Assembly (NCBI RefSeq): GCF_903969135.1
Contig: NZ_LR824569.1
Span: forward strand, 3,369,001 to 3,433,000
From: Chryseobacterium sp. JV274
Lineage (GTDB): Bacteria > Bacteroidota > Bacteroidia > Flavobacteriales > Weeksellaceae
Direction: 5' to 3'
Length of the DNA: 64,000 nucleotides
Made by a program: the position numbers and the translations under genes
The notes under the pieces: generated by a model
The model's input: only the letters and a program-made list of their open reading frames with translations
Database searches by the model: none
What the model was told of the DNA's origin: nothing
Shown: one piece after another, positions 33,020-41,556 of the stretch
Layout of the letters: every line of letters starts with the position of its first letter
How positions within the stretch are numbered: position 1 is the first letter of the stretch

Positions 33020-33865
33020 TTAAAGTTTTTTAAAGATTTTAAAAAGTCCAAGTGTATTCCCCAATTTTGCCCATCTTGAATTTTTTACATGATTCAATTG
33101 GTTGAGGGCCTGGTCATATTTCTTTTTCGGAACATAGCTCTGAATAAAAAGATCTTCAATACTTATGTTTCTTCTTTCTGCCATTTTGATCATAGCAACC
33201 CAGTGCCAGAATAATGCTTTTTCTGCATTTTTGGTCGTAGAGATCCCACTGTCATGGATTCTGTATAAGTATAAATCCTCATCAATATATTTAACAGGGG
33301 CTGTTTCGCACATTTTCATGTACCAGTCTTTATCTTCAGCAATTTTTAAGAAAGAATCAATGCCAGACGTCTGCTCGTAAATCTTCTTTTTGAATGTGAC
33401 GAAATGTGAAATCTCTGCATTGAAGTTAAAGTAAGACTGATCCAGTTCTGTGATTTGTTTGGCTTTATGAACAGACAGAGGATTAAGATTTTCATCACAT
33501 CGTACAAAATTTGAATATACCAGGCCTGCTTCCGGATATTCGGAATGTGTTTTTAAAACAATTTCCAGAGCATGAAGAGCCAAAGCGTCATCTGGGTCTA
33601 AAAAACCGCATATTTCTGCTTCAGCAAGACCTATTAATCTCTTTTTTGTATAGCCAATTCCTCTGTTTTGGTCATTCTGGTGTATTTTAAACCGGGAATC
33701 GTCACCTGTGATTTTTTTTATAACTTCTAGAGAGTTATCGGTAGAGCCGTCATCCAGAATTACAGCTTCCCAATCCGTTTCAGTCTGCGCAACTAAGCTT
33801 TGGCAGCATTTTTCAAAAAAATGGCCATTGTTATAATTGGCAATAAGTATACTGAATTTACTCAT
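33020..33865 (-). CDS. glycosyltransferase family 2
   Basis: 281 residues. FSILIANYNNGHFFEKCCQS, VILDDGSTDNS, CGFLDPDDALALHAL. Paralogue of the GT2 at 25703: same order of motifs through HFVTFKKKIYEQT and a similar YLYRIHDSGIS block. Its start lies 8 bases inside the end of the WbsX-like gene upstream. Confidence 0.9.
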   Translation of the reverse strand: MSKFSILIANYNNGHFFEKCCQSLVAQTETDWEAVILDDGSTDNSLEVIKKITGDDSRFKIHQNDQNRGIGYTKKRLIGLAEAEICGFLDPDDALALHALEIVLKTHSEYPEAGLVYSNFVRCDENLNPLSVHKAKQITELDQSYFNFNAEISHFVTFKKKIYEQTSGIDSFLKIAEDKDWYMKMCETAPVKYIDEDLYLYRIHDSGISTTKNAEKALFWHWVAMIKMAERRNISIEDLFIQSYVPKKKYDQALNQLNHVKNSRWAKLGNTLGLFKIFKKL

Positions 33866-34985
33866 TTCGACTGTGTTTATTCAAGATTTTTTTTAATGCA
33901 TTCAGATATCCGAAACCATATTTTCTGTCCGGTTCCAGAATATTTCCTTCTGCCCATTCGTTCCAGGATTTAACAATTAAAAACTGTTCAGGATAATCTT
34001 TTTTATCCTCAAGATATGTTGCGGCTTTTTCAACCTGCTGTTCAAATATTTCCGGAGAATTATTAGCAAGTATAATGCCTCTGTATCCACTTCTTGGAGT
34101 ATTGTCCCAATTAGGCAGGATACATGGATAGGTAGGAACGTTGCTTTCTTCAAACTTTAAGTCATTGACTACCGCCTGGGCGTCCTGAATTCTGACTTTA
34201 GGCTGTTCTTTTTTCTTAATTCCGATTAATCCTTTTATTCTGTTTTTATAATATTGAGAATGGGAGATGTATTCTTTTTTGTCAATATGAGGTACCCATG
34301 CTTTCTGAAAGGCATTGGAAATCTTACTGTCATATCCCATAGATTTAAAATCAAGATCATCACGAAGTTTATTGGATGCCATGACATATAAGCCATCAAA
34401 TCCGTTTTCTTTTGCAAGCTCTCTGAATCTGGAAATATAATGAGGATCTCCATCATTCAAATGGTTGGGATCGTAGATAATCAAAAGAGGTTTATTGTCC
34501 ACTTTTATATACCTCTCGTCCTTGAAGAAAGGAAGAAGGTATTCGAAATGGGCAATTAAGTCCTGTTCATTAGGGTAAACCTGTTGAGCCAGAATTTTTT
34601 CTGATAATCCGTGCCATATGCCTGACCATGTTTCATTGGCCCAGCAGAAGCAGAAAGGGAAATCTGGTTTTCCTGATTTCAGCACATCGTTGGCAACACG
34701 TTCCAACAATTGTTTGCCATTACCAAACCAGTAATGATAGTAGATAAATCCGTGTACACCATAGTCTTTAGCCATCTGAGCCTGCTGTTCTCTTACTTCT
34801 GGAACCCGCAGATCATAATATCCCAAATCTCCAGGGTATATAGGCTGTTCATGTCCTTCAAATAAAGGTTGGGCTTTTCCTACATTCGTCCATTCTGTAA
34901 AACCTTTTCCCCACCATTCGTCATTTTCAGGGACAGGATGGTATTGAGGGAGGTAGAATGCAAGGGGCTTTATTTTTTTCATCAT
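33858..34985 (-). CDS. WbsX-like glycan protein with GH99-like domain
   Basis: 375 residues. It opens with KPLAFYLPQYHPVPENDEWW, then GFTEWTNVGKAQPLF, YGVHGFIYYHYWFGNGK and FCFCWANETWS, and near the end VKSWNEWAEGN. These blocks define the WbsX family of O-antigen and capsule loci, related in sequence to family 99 endo-mannosidases. Whether it hydrolyses, transfers or only binds glycan is not established. No signal peptide, so it acts in the cytoplasm, which is unusual for a hydrolase. Confidence 0.88.
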   Translation of the reverse strand: MMKKIKPLAFYLPQYHPVPENDEWWGKGFTEWTNVGKAQPLFEGHEQPIYPGDLGYYDLRVPEVREQQAQMAKDYGVHGFIYYHYWFGNGKQLLERVANDVLKSGKPDFPFCFCWANETWSGIWHGLSEKILAQQVYPNEQDLIAHFEYLLPFFKDERYIKVDNKPLLIIYDPNHLNDGDPHYISRFRELAKENGFDGLYVMASNKLRDDLDFKSMGYDSKISNAFQKAWVPHIDKKEYISHSQYYKNRIKGLIGIKKKEQPKVRIQDAQAVVNDLKFEESNVPTYPCILPNWDNTPRSGYRGIILANNSPEIFEQQVEKAATYLEDKKDYPEQFLIVKSWNEWAEGNILEPDRKYGFGYLNALKKILNKHSRNE

Positions 34986-34989
34986 TAAC

Positions 34990-35862
34990 TTATTTCGTTC
35001 GATAGAGGATCTTATTTTTTAATACAATAAAAATAGGAGGAATCAATAATTTGAGCAGCTTTCTTCCTTTTTTTTCTTGAGGTTTTTCTGTTTTTGGGGC
35101 AGGTTTGCCATAAGTTTCCACGTATTTTGGACTGGAATAACAGATGGAAAGAAATAATTCATAGTTTTGATTCATTTTTGCAGTATCTCTCATCATACTG
35201 CTGTCATGAAGTCTTATAAGCGTTTTTGTATTGCCTTCATAGCCAATATGCTGAAATTTAAAATCATTCAAAACACATCTGAGATTAAATTCCCAATCTT
35301 CTAAAGACTTTAAACGCTCATCAAAGAAACCAATTGTTTTGAAAATATCTTTATGATATAACGGAGCAGATATTACAAAAGGGTTTTTAATCTTAAAAAG
35401 CTGCTTAATATCAGTAGTATCATCAAAATTTAAGTATACTTCCGGAAGAAAATTATTTCTTCCAAAAATCCTTTTATAGTTGACTCCTTCTGAGCTTTCA
35501 AAATATCGGTATCCGGAAATAATGATATCAATATTTTGATTAAAAAACCTAGAATGAGCTTCTAATTTTTTATTTTCTATTATATCATCGCAATCAAGGA
35601 GAAGCAGCCATTCTCCATTGGCCGTTTTTATTCCTGCATTTCTGGCAGACGATAAACCACCATTATCTTTATAGAGATAGTGAAAACGGCTGTCTGTTTC
35701 CAGCCATTTTTTTGCAATATTTTCTGTGTTATCCGGTGATCCATCATTCACAATGATGCATTCCCAATCCTGAAACGTCTGTTCTAACACAGATTGTAGG
35801 CATTCATCAAGAAAATGAGCCTGATTATAACATGGGACGATTATTGAAATTTTTGGATTCAT
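34990..35862 (-). CDS. glycosyltransferase family 2
   Basis: 290 residues. PKISIIVPCYNQAHFLDECL, IIVNDGSPDNTENIAKKW, GGLSSARNAGI, LLLDCDDIIENKKLEAHS as the metal site (DCDD). N-terminal half nearly matches the GT2 at 31247; C-terminal half differs. A lysine-rich tail (KPQEKKGRKLLKLLIPPIF) may attach it to the membrane. Confidence 0.9.
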   Translation of the reverse strand: MNPKISIIVPCYNQAHFLDECLQSVLEQTFQDWECIIVNDGSPDNTENIAKKWLETDSRFHYLYKDNGGLSSARNAGIKTANGEWLLLLDCDDIIENKKLEAHSRFFNQNIDIIISGYRYFESSEGVNYKRIFGRNNFLPEVYLNFDDTTDIKQLFKIKNPFVISAPLYHKDIFKTIGFFDERLKSLEDWEFNLRCVLNDFKFQHIGYEGNTKTLIRLHDSSMMRDTAKMNQNYELFLSICYSSPKYVETYGKPAPKTEKPQEKKGRKLLKLLIPPIFIVLKNKILYRTK

Positions 35863-35864
35863 TT

Positions 35865-36773
35865 TTAAATCATTTTATTTAAAAATTTATACAACGGAAC
35901 CGGAATTTTATACTGTATTGCAATACTTAATCTTTTTACATTGAAAGGGTATTTCTTGTAGGCTTCAGTGTATTGTGAAGGCAGTTTTTCTCCAGAAAAA
36001 TAATATTTCTGTGTGATACCATTTATTTTATTTTTTAGATCACCTTCTTTATCAAACATCATTTGAAGCATCACGTTTTCAATTTCAATTCTGTCTGCTT
36101 TTATTTTTGAAATATTTTCCTGGTGTAATCTGTAATATGCCAGTTTTTCAGGGATGTAACCAATTAAATACTTTTCATTTATTTTTAACCAGCGATAATA
36201 ATCTTCAGCAATAAACATTGAATCATATTCGCCGGTTTCAATAATTGCTTCTGTTCTTATCAATGTAGTCAGACCTGCAATTCTGTTATTTTTTATCAGT
36301 TCTTTTCTGAAAATATAGGGATCAACTTCTCCTAATGCATCATAATCTGCTATATCTTCTCCAATACGGCTGTTTTCATCTATTATATTGGTATTGGTAT
36401 GAATCATGGCATATTCTTTTCCTAAAGATTCAATTTTAGCAACAGTCTTTTCTAAGAACTCAGGATGCAGGTAATCATCTGCTGAAATGATTTTTATATA
36501 TTTTCCTTTTGCAAGCTTAATACATTCATTCAACATTGTTGCCAGACCTGTGTTTTTGGTATGGAAGTTTTTTTCTGCAGAATAACTATTATCATTTAGC
36601 CAACGCTCAAAAACTTCAACGGAATTATCAGGCGAGACATCATCACCCAGAATAAGCTGAATGTTTTTATAGGTTTGTTTTTTTACGCTATCTAAATTCT
36701 CCTTGATATATTGGGAATGATTATAGGCTGTGACAATAACTGTAACTAAAGGCTGTTCCATATTAATACTCAT
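35865..36773 (-). CDS. glycosyltransferase family 2
   Basis: 302 residues. [47 protein letters not shown] with an SADD metal site, and [11 protein letters not shown]. The ILGDDVSPD form differs from the NDGSPDN of its neighbours, so it is a different subgroup. Its start lies 11 bases inside the aminotransferase gene. Confidence 0.9.
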   Translation of the reverse strand: MSINMEQPLVTVIVTAYNHSQYIKENLDSVKKQTYKNIQLILGDDVSPDNSVEVFERWLNDNSYSAEKNFHTKNTGLATMLNECIKLAKGKYIKIISADDYLHPEFLEKTVAKIESLGKEYAMIHTNTNIIDENSRIGEDIADYDALGEVDPYIFRKELIKNNRIAGLTTLIRTEAIIETGEYDSMFIAEDYYRWLKINEKYLIGYIPEKLAYYRLHQENISKIKADRIEIENVMLQMMFDKEGDLKNKINGITQKYYFSGEKLPSQYTEAYKKYPFNVKRLSIAIQYKIPVPLYKFLNKMI

Positions 36774-37863
36774 TTAAGGCATTAATGATGTTTATCACTT
36801 CATGCTCTTCTAACACAGAAGATATAGGTAAGCTCAGTACTTCCTCATGTATCAGTTCACTGATAGGAAAAGAAAGTTCATTCATTTCTTTGTAAGCTTC
36901 CTGTTGATGGGGAGGAATAGGGTAGTGAATGATAGTCTGAATACCTTTTTCTGTTAAATAGGTTTGAAGTAGATCACGGTTTTCTGTTCTTATGACAAAA
37001 ACATGCCATACATGCTCTTTTTCATCTGAAGGGTTTTCAGGAAGGATGATTTTGGAATTTTTTATTCCTTCGATAAATAATTTTGCAATTCTTCTTCTTG
37101 CTTCATTTTCATCTTCAATATATTTCAGTTTAACATCTAAAACAGCTGCCTGAAGTTCATCTAATCTGGAATTTAATCCTTTGTAAATATTAATATATTT
37201 TTGGTTTGAGCCATAATTTCCTAAAGCACGGATCGTTTCGGATAATTGTTTGTCATTTGTTGTGACTGCTCCTGCGTCTCCCAGAGCTCCCAGATTTTTT
37301 CCGGGATAAAAACTGAACCCTGCGGCGTCTCCAAGATTTCCTGATTTAATGTTATTCCATTCGGCACCTATAGCCTGGGCATTGTCTTCTACAATTTTTA
37401 ATTTATATTTTTCAGCAATACTTTTCAGTTTTTCTGAGAAAACAATTCTGCCCTGAAGATGAACTATTAAAATGGCTTTTGTCTTATCAGTAATCTTTTC
37501 TTCTATTTTTGAAATATCAATATTGTAAGTATTAAGCTCGGGTTCTACTAAAACGGGAACTAATCCATTGTCTGACAAAGCCAGAATGGAAGCAATATAG
37601 GTATTGGAAGGGACAATTACTTCGTCACCGGGTTTCATATAACCCAGTTCGATATAAGCCCGAAAAATAAGACGAAGCGCATCCAGTCCGTTTGCTACCC
37701 CTATTGCATATTCTGAACCAATATAACCGGCTAAATTGGTTTCAAAATTTTTAATTTCGTTTCCTAATAAATACCATCCGCTTCTGAACACTTCCAGAAG
37801 TTTGTTTTCTATTTCCTGTTGGTATTTCAAATTTACTTTTTGAAGATCTAAAAACTTAATCAT
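36763..37863 (-). CDS. DegT/DnrJ/EryC1-family sugar aminotransferase (FdtB/QdtB-like)
   Basis: 366 residues, PLP-dependent. [36 protein letters not shown], the PLP contact [12 protein letters not shown] and the Schiff-base Lys about 187 in [19 protein letters not shown]-terminal [13 protein letters not shown]. With the FdtA-like ketoisomerase (41147) and RmlA/RmlB in the same locus, the likely reaction is transfer of an amino group to C3 of a dTDP-3-keto-6-deoxyhexose, giving dTDP-Fuc3N or dTDP-Qui3N. The C3 assignment depends on that context. Confidence 0.88.
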   Translation of the reverse strand: MIKFLDLQKVNLKYQQEIENKLLEVFRSGWYLLGNEIKNFETNLAGYIGSEYAIGVANGLDALRLIFRAYIELGYMKPGDEVIVPSNTYIASILALSDNGLVPVLVEPELNTYNIDISKIEEKITDKTKAILIVHLQGRIVFSEKLKSIAEKYKLKIVEDNAQAIGAEWNNIKSGNLGDAAGFSFYPGKNLGALGDAGAVTTNDKQLSETIRALGNYGSNQKYINIYKGLNSRLDELQAAVLDVKLKYIEDENEARRRIAKLFIEGIKNSKIILPENPSDEKEHVWHVFVIRTENRDLLQTYLTEKGIQTIIHYPIPPHQQEAYKEMNELSFPISELIHEEVLSLPISSVLEEHEVINIINALNEY

Positions 37864-37869
37864 TTCTTT

Positions 37870-38577
37870 TTATTTTGAACATGCCACATATATTTCAGCG
37901 CAATGGTGAGGAAATTTTTTTCCTAATTTATAAAATCCGTCTATCATAGCTTCATTCCAATTATTTTCAATTTGCCCATTTGAAACAGGTTTAAAGAAAA
38001 TGCCGCCCTCATCCACTATTTTATAACCGGCCTTTGTAATGTCATCTTTTAAAGTATCCAAATCATATACTCTATAGTGTCCTAATTCATGGTCTCTTTG
38101 ATTCAATTCATATTCGCTGTTTAATAATCCCATCTCTACTGCGGCTAATCTGTGGATAGACTTTGCGTTAGGCACTGAAATTAAAAATACACCACTATCG
38201 GATAACCAGGAAGATATAATTTTTAAAACTTCAACAGGATTTTCAATATGTTCGAGGACATGGCTCATTATTATAGTATCAAACTTTTTATCTGTTTTAA
38301 ACTCTTCAAAATAGGAGTTATGTTTTGTAATATTTGGATAATCAGGAATTTGATTTAATAAATCTTGAGAGCCTTCAACCAAATCCAAAGATGAAAAGTC
38401 ATTAATCAGATATTTGGTCATATGTCCTAAGGCAGGTCCTAATTCCAAAGCAGATTCTCCTTTAAAATAAGGTTTTAAACTTAAGTAATTCAATTCTGTT
38501 AACTTAAAATCAAAATCAAGAAAAGAGCTGTTATAGAATTGTGCAGAATCCTGCACTTTATTTTTATAATTTTCCAT
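37870..38577 (-). CDS. class I SAM-dependent methyltransferase
   Basis: 235 residues. SAM motif ALELGPALGHMTKYL, then IIMSHVLEHIENPVEVLKII and WLSDSGVFLISVPNA, typical of the UbiE/COQ5-like fold. The acceptor is probably a sugar hydroxyl or the non-reducing end of the glycan; in Wzm/Wzt systems a terminal methyl group can stop chain growth. Overlaps the HAD gene by 14 bases. Confidence 0.85.
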   Translation of the reverse strand: MENYKNKVQDSAQFYNSSFLDFDFKLTELNYLSLKPYFKGESALELGPALGHMTKYLINDFSSLDLVEGSQDLLNQIPDYPNITKHNSYFEEFKTDKKFDTIIMSHVLEHIENPVEVLKIISSWLSDSGVFLISVPNAKSIHRLAAVEMGLLNSEYELNQRDHELGHYRVYDLDTLKDDITKAGYKIVDEGGIFFKPVSNGQIENNWNEAMIDGFYKLGKKFPHHCAEIYVACSK

Positions 38578-39193
38578 TTGTAATTTTATCTATTTTTAAA
38601 TCGAGAACAGTATTTATAATTATGTCTGGCTGATAGGGGAGTAAACTTTCTTTACTTAGAAAACCGGAAAGTACGGCGGCTGTTTTCATCCCTAATAATT
38701 TGCCTGTTTGAATATCTTTTCCTGTATCTCCAATAAACCAGTCTTCAGGAGTTATCTGAACTGCATTTTTAATTAAATCATGTTTTTCCTGTTGCTGTTG
38801 GGTTACTAAAACTTTCGTGAAAATATTTTCCCAACCGAATGATTTTACCTGTTCCAGAGCAATGCTTTCAGACTGACGGGCTGTAACAACAAACAGGGTA
38901 TAGTTTTTAGACAGGTTTATGAGTAAGTCTACTATTCCTTCAAAAGGAGTATCTAATTTCAACCATTTTTCTAATTCAATTTCCGACATCCATTTTTTCT
39001 CAAAATCGCTGTATTGCTCGCTGGAATAATTAAATTTAGAAAGTAGAATTTCTTTATGACTTTTTTTACCCCGCTTTAAAGTCCAATATTCATCAAAAGA
39101 CAATTCCGAAGTGGGAACTAATGACTGAAACAAGTGGTATAGCCTAGGCCGGGAATCAATTAAAGTACCATCAAGGTCAAAAAAAATATTCAT
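38564..39193 (-). CDS. HAD-superfamily hydrolase
   Basis: 209 residues, haloacid dehalogenase fold of the phosphoglycolate-phosphatase type. Nucleophile motif FFDLDGTLID, motif II VVTARQS, conserved Lys in NAVQITPE neighbourhood, and motif IV WFIGDTGKDIQTGKLLG. It likely dephosphorylates a sugar phosphate or other intermediate. It is set between an epimerase and a methyltransferase with overlapping ends, so it probably serves the same sugar pathway. Confidence 0.85.
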   Translation of the reverse strand: MNIFFDLDGTLIDSRPRLYHLFQSLVPTSELSFDEYWTLKRGKKSHKEILLSKFNYSSEQYSDFEKKWMSEIELEKWLKLDTPFEGIVDLLINLSKNYTLFVVTARQSESIALEQVKSFGWENIFTKVLVTQQQQEKHDLIKNAVQITPEDWFIGDTGKDIQTGKLLGMKTAAVLSGFLSKESLLPYQPDIIINTVLDLKIDKITNGKL

Positions 39194-39194
39194 A

Positions 39195-40082
39195 TTATTT
39201 TTTATTTTTTTTCATGTACTCAAACTCTTCTTTTAGCCCTTCTTCAAGAGAGGTTTCTTTTTGTAGCAAAAATTCATTCATTTTTGAACTGTCGAATACA
39301 AAGTCTCTTCCTTTTTTTTCAGCAGGTATTTTTTCTATTGTTACGTCTTTGTTAGAAATGAGTTTTATTGTATTTACCAAATCATTGATAGAAATAGAAC
39401 GATTTCCGACTAAGTTTATAACTCCTATATCTTTTAGTTGAATAGAATCTACAATAGCTTTAACGATATCTTTAATATAAATAAAAGAGCGCAATTCTTC
39501 TCCTGTGCCCCAGATCTGAATTGGCTTTTCTGCTAAAATATTATGTATTGTTGCAGGAATTATTTTCTGATAAGCCTCTTCTCCCGGACCGTACACATGG
39601 CCTATCCTTAAAATTTGAACGGATTTATTATGCTCTTTTCCCCAACTTTCCACCATCTTTTCTGAATATAGCTTAGAATGGCCGTACAATGAAGCCGGTT
39701 TTTCTAAAGTACTCTCAGAAATAATGTTCTCATTATCATAGACATCAAGTGTACTAAGGTAAATGAATTTTTTTATATGAGGTAAAGTAGCACTTAATAG
39801 TTTATCTGTGTTAAATATATTTGAATTGGATAATTGAATATTATTGGCTTCACTTCCTTTTTTGGGGGTGAAAGCTCCTGCATGAATTATTGTTTCAATA
39901 TACTGAAACCCATTTTTCAAAAAAAAATCGCTTTCGAACTGATAGTTGTTGTGTAACAAATATCTACATTCTGATATAGGTTGAGAAGTTAGACACACAA
40001 CATTATCCCTACCGTATTTTTCAATCAATAGCGGAAGTAAATGTTTTCCTATAAATCCCGAAGCTCCCGTTAAAAGTAACAT
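39195..40082 (-). CDS. NAD-dependent epimerase/dehydratase
   Basis: 295 residues, extended short-chain dehydrogenase fold. LLLTGASGFIGKHLL, HAGAFTPKK, YLSTLDVYDNEN, YGHSKLYSE (YxxxK-type: YGHSK), RIGHVYGPGEEAY, GTGEELRSFIYIKDIVKAI. Complete in length and motifs. It follows the ATP-grasp gene with no gap. Product sugar unknown. Confidence 0.85.
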   Translation of the reverse strand: MLLLTGASGFIGKHLLPLLIEKYGRDNVVCLTSQPISECRYLLHNNYQFESDFFLKNGFQYIETIIHAGAFTPKKGSEANNIQLSNSNIFNTDKLLSATLPHIKKFIYLSTLDVYDNENIISESTLEKPASLYGHSKLYSEKMVESWGKEHNKSVQILRIGHVYGPGEEAYQKIIPATIHNILAEKPIQIWGTGEELRSFIYIKDIVKAIVDSIQLKDIGVINLVGNRSISINDLVNTIKLISNKDVTIEKIPAEKKGRDFVFDSSKMNEFLLQKETSLEEGLKEEFEYMKKNKK

Positions 40083-41150
40083 TTATAAATTTTTTATTCG
40101 TTGCTGTATCTGAATATCGGTCATTAATTTGGGTTGAGTGTCCATCCCCCTTAGCCACATTAGCCCATCCTGTAATGGATTTATTTTTTTACTTAATTGG
40201 GGAAATTCATTATATAAAGCAATGTCTTTAAATATCTCAGGCATGTTTAATCCTGCTTCGGTAAAAAATAATACCGTTGTAAAGAATCTTGAAATATTGA
40301 TTTCTGTAGGATTAGGCACTCCATTTTTGTCATAAGCCATATCTACCCCGAAAATGCCATGAGGCTTATCCGAAACTGCCTTTATGGTAGCTATTGATAT
40401 TCTGTCTATTTCAGGATCTGAGTAGGTTTGGCCTACTTTTGTAACACCTGTAACCCCGGAAACAGTTCTGTTTCCATGAGTCCATCCTTTTCTTAATCTT
40501 GTCTGAGCGACTACCAATTCGCCTTCATGCCAAATGGAGAGCCATGTTACCGTGTCTGGAGTAAGCATTTCTGCTGCGACAAAGTCTTCCCATCCGTTAT
40601 ATCGGTCAATCCACCCTTTGGCAAACGAAAAATCATTAGTAGGCAGGGCGCCTTTACCTCCTCCTCCAATAGATGAAGCTCTTAGCCATATGTTTCCATC
40701 CTTATCTCCTAAATCTGAAAACGCTTTTTTTAGATCTTCTTCATTATTGATCATGATGTTTTCTGGAACTGTTACACCGGCTTCCCTGCATTTTAAATAG
40801 GTTTTATATTTATGAACACAGGTGTCTATTACTTCATGCGATGGCATAAACGTTTTAGTGCCGGTAGAATGAATGTCTTCTCTGATTATGGAGGCATGAT
40901 AAATCTCCAGATCATTTTGAAAATGTATTAAATCAGGTTTTTCCTGATTCAGTATTTGTAATAATGACGCTTTATAATCTGGCTGATTGGCATAAGGTAT
41001 ATAGGATACTTCATGTGCATTGGAGAGTATCAGATCTGTAGGCTCACTGCCCATCCCAATTATTCTCTCCTTTTTCGAGCTTAGAAGAAGTGAGTTGATG
41101 ACTCCTTCAGAGGGAGCGCCGCCTGCACCGGCAATTAATATTTTAATCAT
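40083..41150 (-). CDS. ATP-grasp ligase, carbamoyl-phosphate-synthase-like short form
   Basis: 355 residues. An N-terminal Rossmann-like preATP-grasp part (KILIAGAGGAPSEGVINSLL), then an ATP-grasp domain: HKYKTYLKCREAGVTVPENI, glycine-rich ASSIGGGGKGALP, and the metal-binding PTEINISRFFTT. Members form an amide or thioester bond from a carboxylate via an acyl phosphate. In glycan loci related proteins are often listed as carboxylate-amine ligases; few have known substrates. A link to the amino sugar made by the neighbours is plausible but unproven. Overlaps the ketoisomerase gene by 4 bases. Confidence 0.75.
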   Translation of the reverse strand: MIKILIAGAGGAPSEGVINSLLLSSKKERIIGMGSEPTDLILSNAHEVSYIPYANQPDYKASLLQILNQEKPDLIHFQNDLEIYHASIIREDIHSTGTKTFMPSHEVIDTCVHKYKTYLKCREAGVTVPENIMINNEEDLKKAFSDLGDKDGNIWLRASSIGGGGKGALPTNDFSFAKGWIDRYNGWEDFVAAEMLTPDTVTWLSIWHEGELVVAQTRLRKGWTHGNRTVSGVTGVTKVGQTYSDPEIDRISIATIKAVSDKPHGIFGVDMAYDKNGVPNPTEINISRFFTTVLFFTEAGLNMPEIFKDIALYNEFPQLSKKINPLQDGLMWLRGMDTQPKLMTDIQIQQRIKNL

Positions 41151-41548
41151 TCTATGAGTTTTTGAAATTCGTGGTAATCCCTTATATAATCGTCTTCAGT
41201 ATATGGCAGAGATGCTAAACATAAAAGCACTGCATTATGTGAAAACTTGATATCTCTCCATACCAATTTGGGGATGTATATACCTTTAGATGGGTTATTC
41301 AGAACAAAACTTTCTTTATGTCCATCTTTATTTTCTGTGTTAAATTCTATAATACCTGAAACAGCGAATATTAATTGTTCAAGATTTTTATGAGCATGAC
41401 CTCCTCTTATTACATCCTGAGGTGTATAATAAGTCCAGTATACACGCTTAATTTCAAAAGGTATATTTTTTAAATTTTCAGCGACTGTAATGAAGCCTAA
41501 TGAAGAATCACCTATTTTTTCTAAATCAAAATATTGAACTTTTTCCAT
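41147..41548 (-). CDS. fdtA: dTDP-4-keto-6-deoxyglucose 3,4-ketoisomerase, FdtA/QdtA type
   Basis: 133 residues, single cupin domain of the WxcM-like family. FDLEKIGDSSLGFITVAENL, VYWTYYTPQDVIRGG, the active-site pair His51/His53 (GGHAHKNLEQ), FVLNNPSKGIYIPKLVWRDI and SLPYTEDDYIRDYHEF. It converts the 4-keto product of RmlB into a 3-keto sugar. FdtA gives the galacto form and QdtA the gluco form; I cannot decide between them from sequence alone, so the symbol is provisional. Confidence 0.85.
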   Translation of the reverse strand: MEKVQYFDLEKIGDSSLGFITVAENLKNIPFEIKRVYWTYYTPQDVIRGGHAHKNLEQLIFAVSGIIEFNTENKDGHKESFVLNNPSKGIYIPKLVWRDIKFSHNAVLLCLASLPYTEDDYIRDYHEFQKLIE

Positions 41549-41556
41549 TAAATAAT

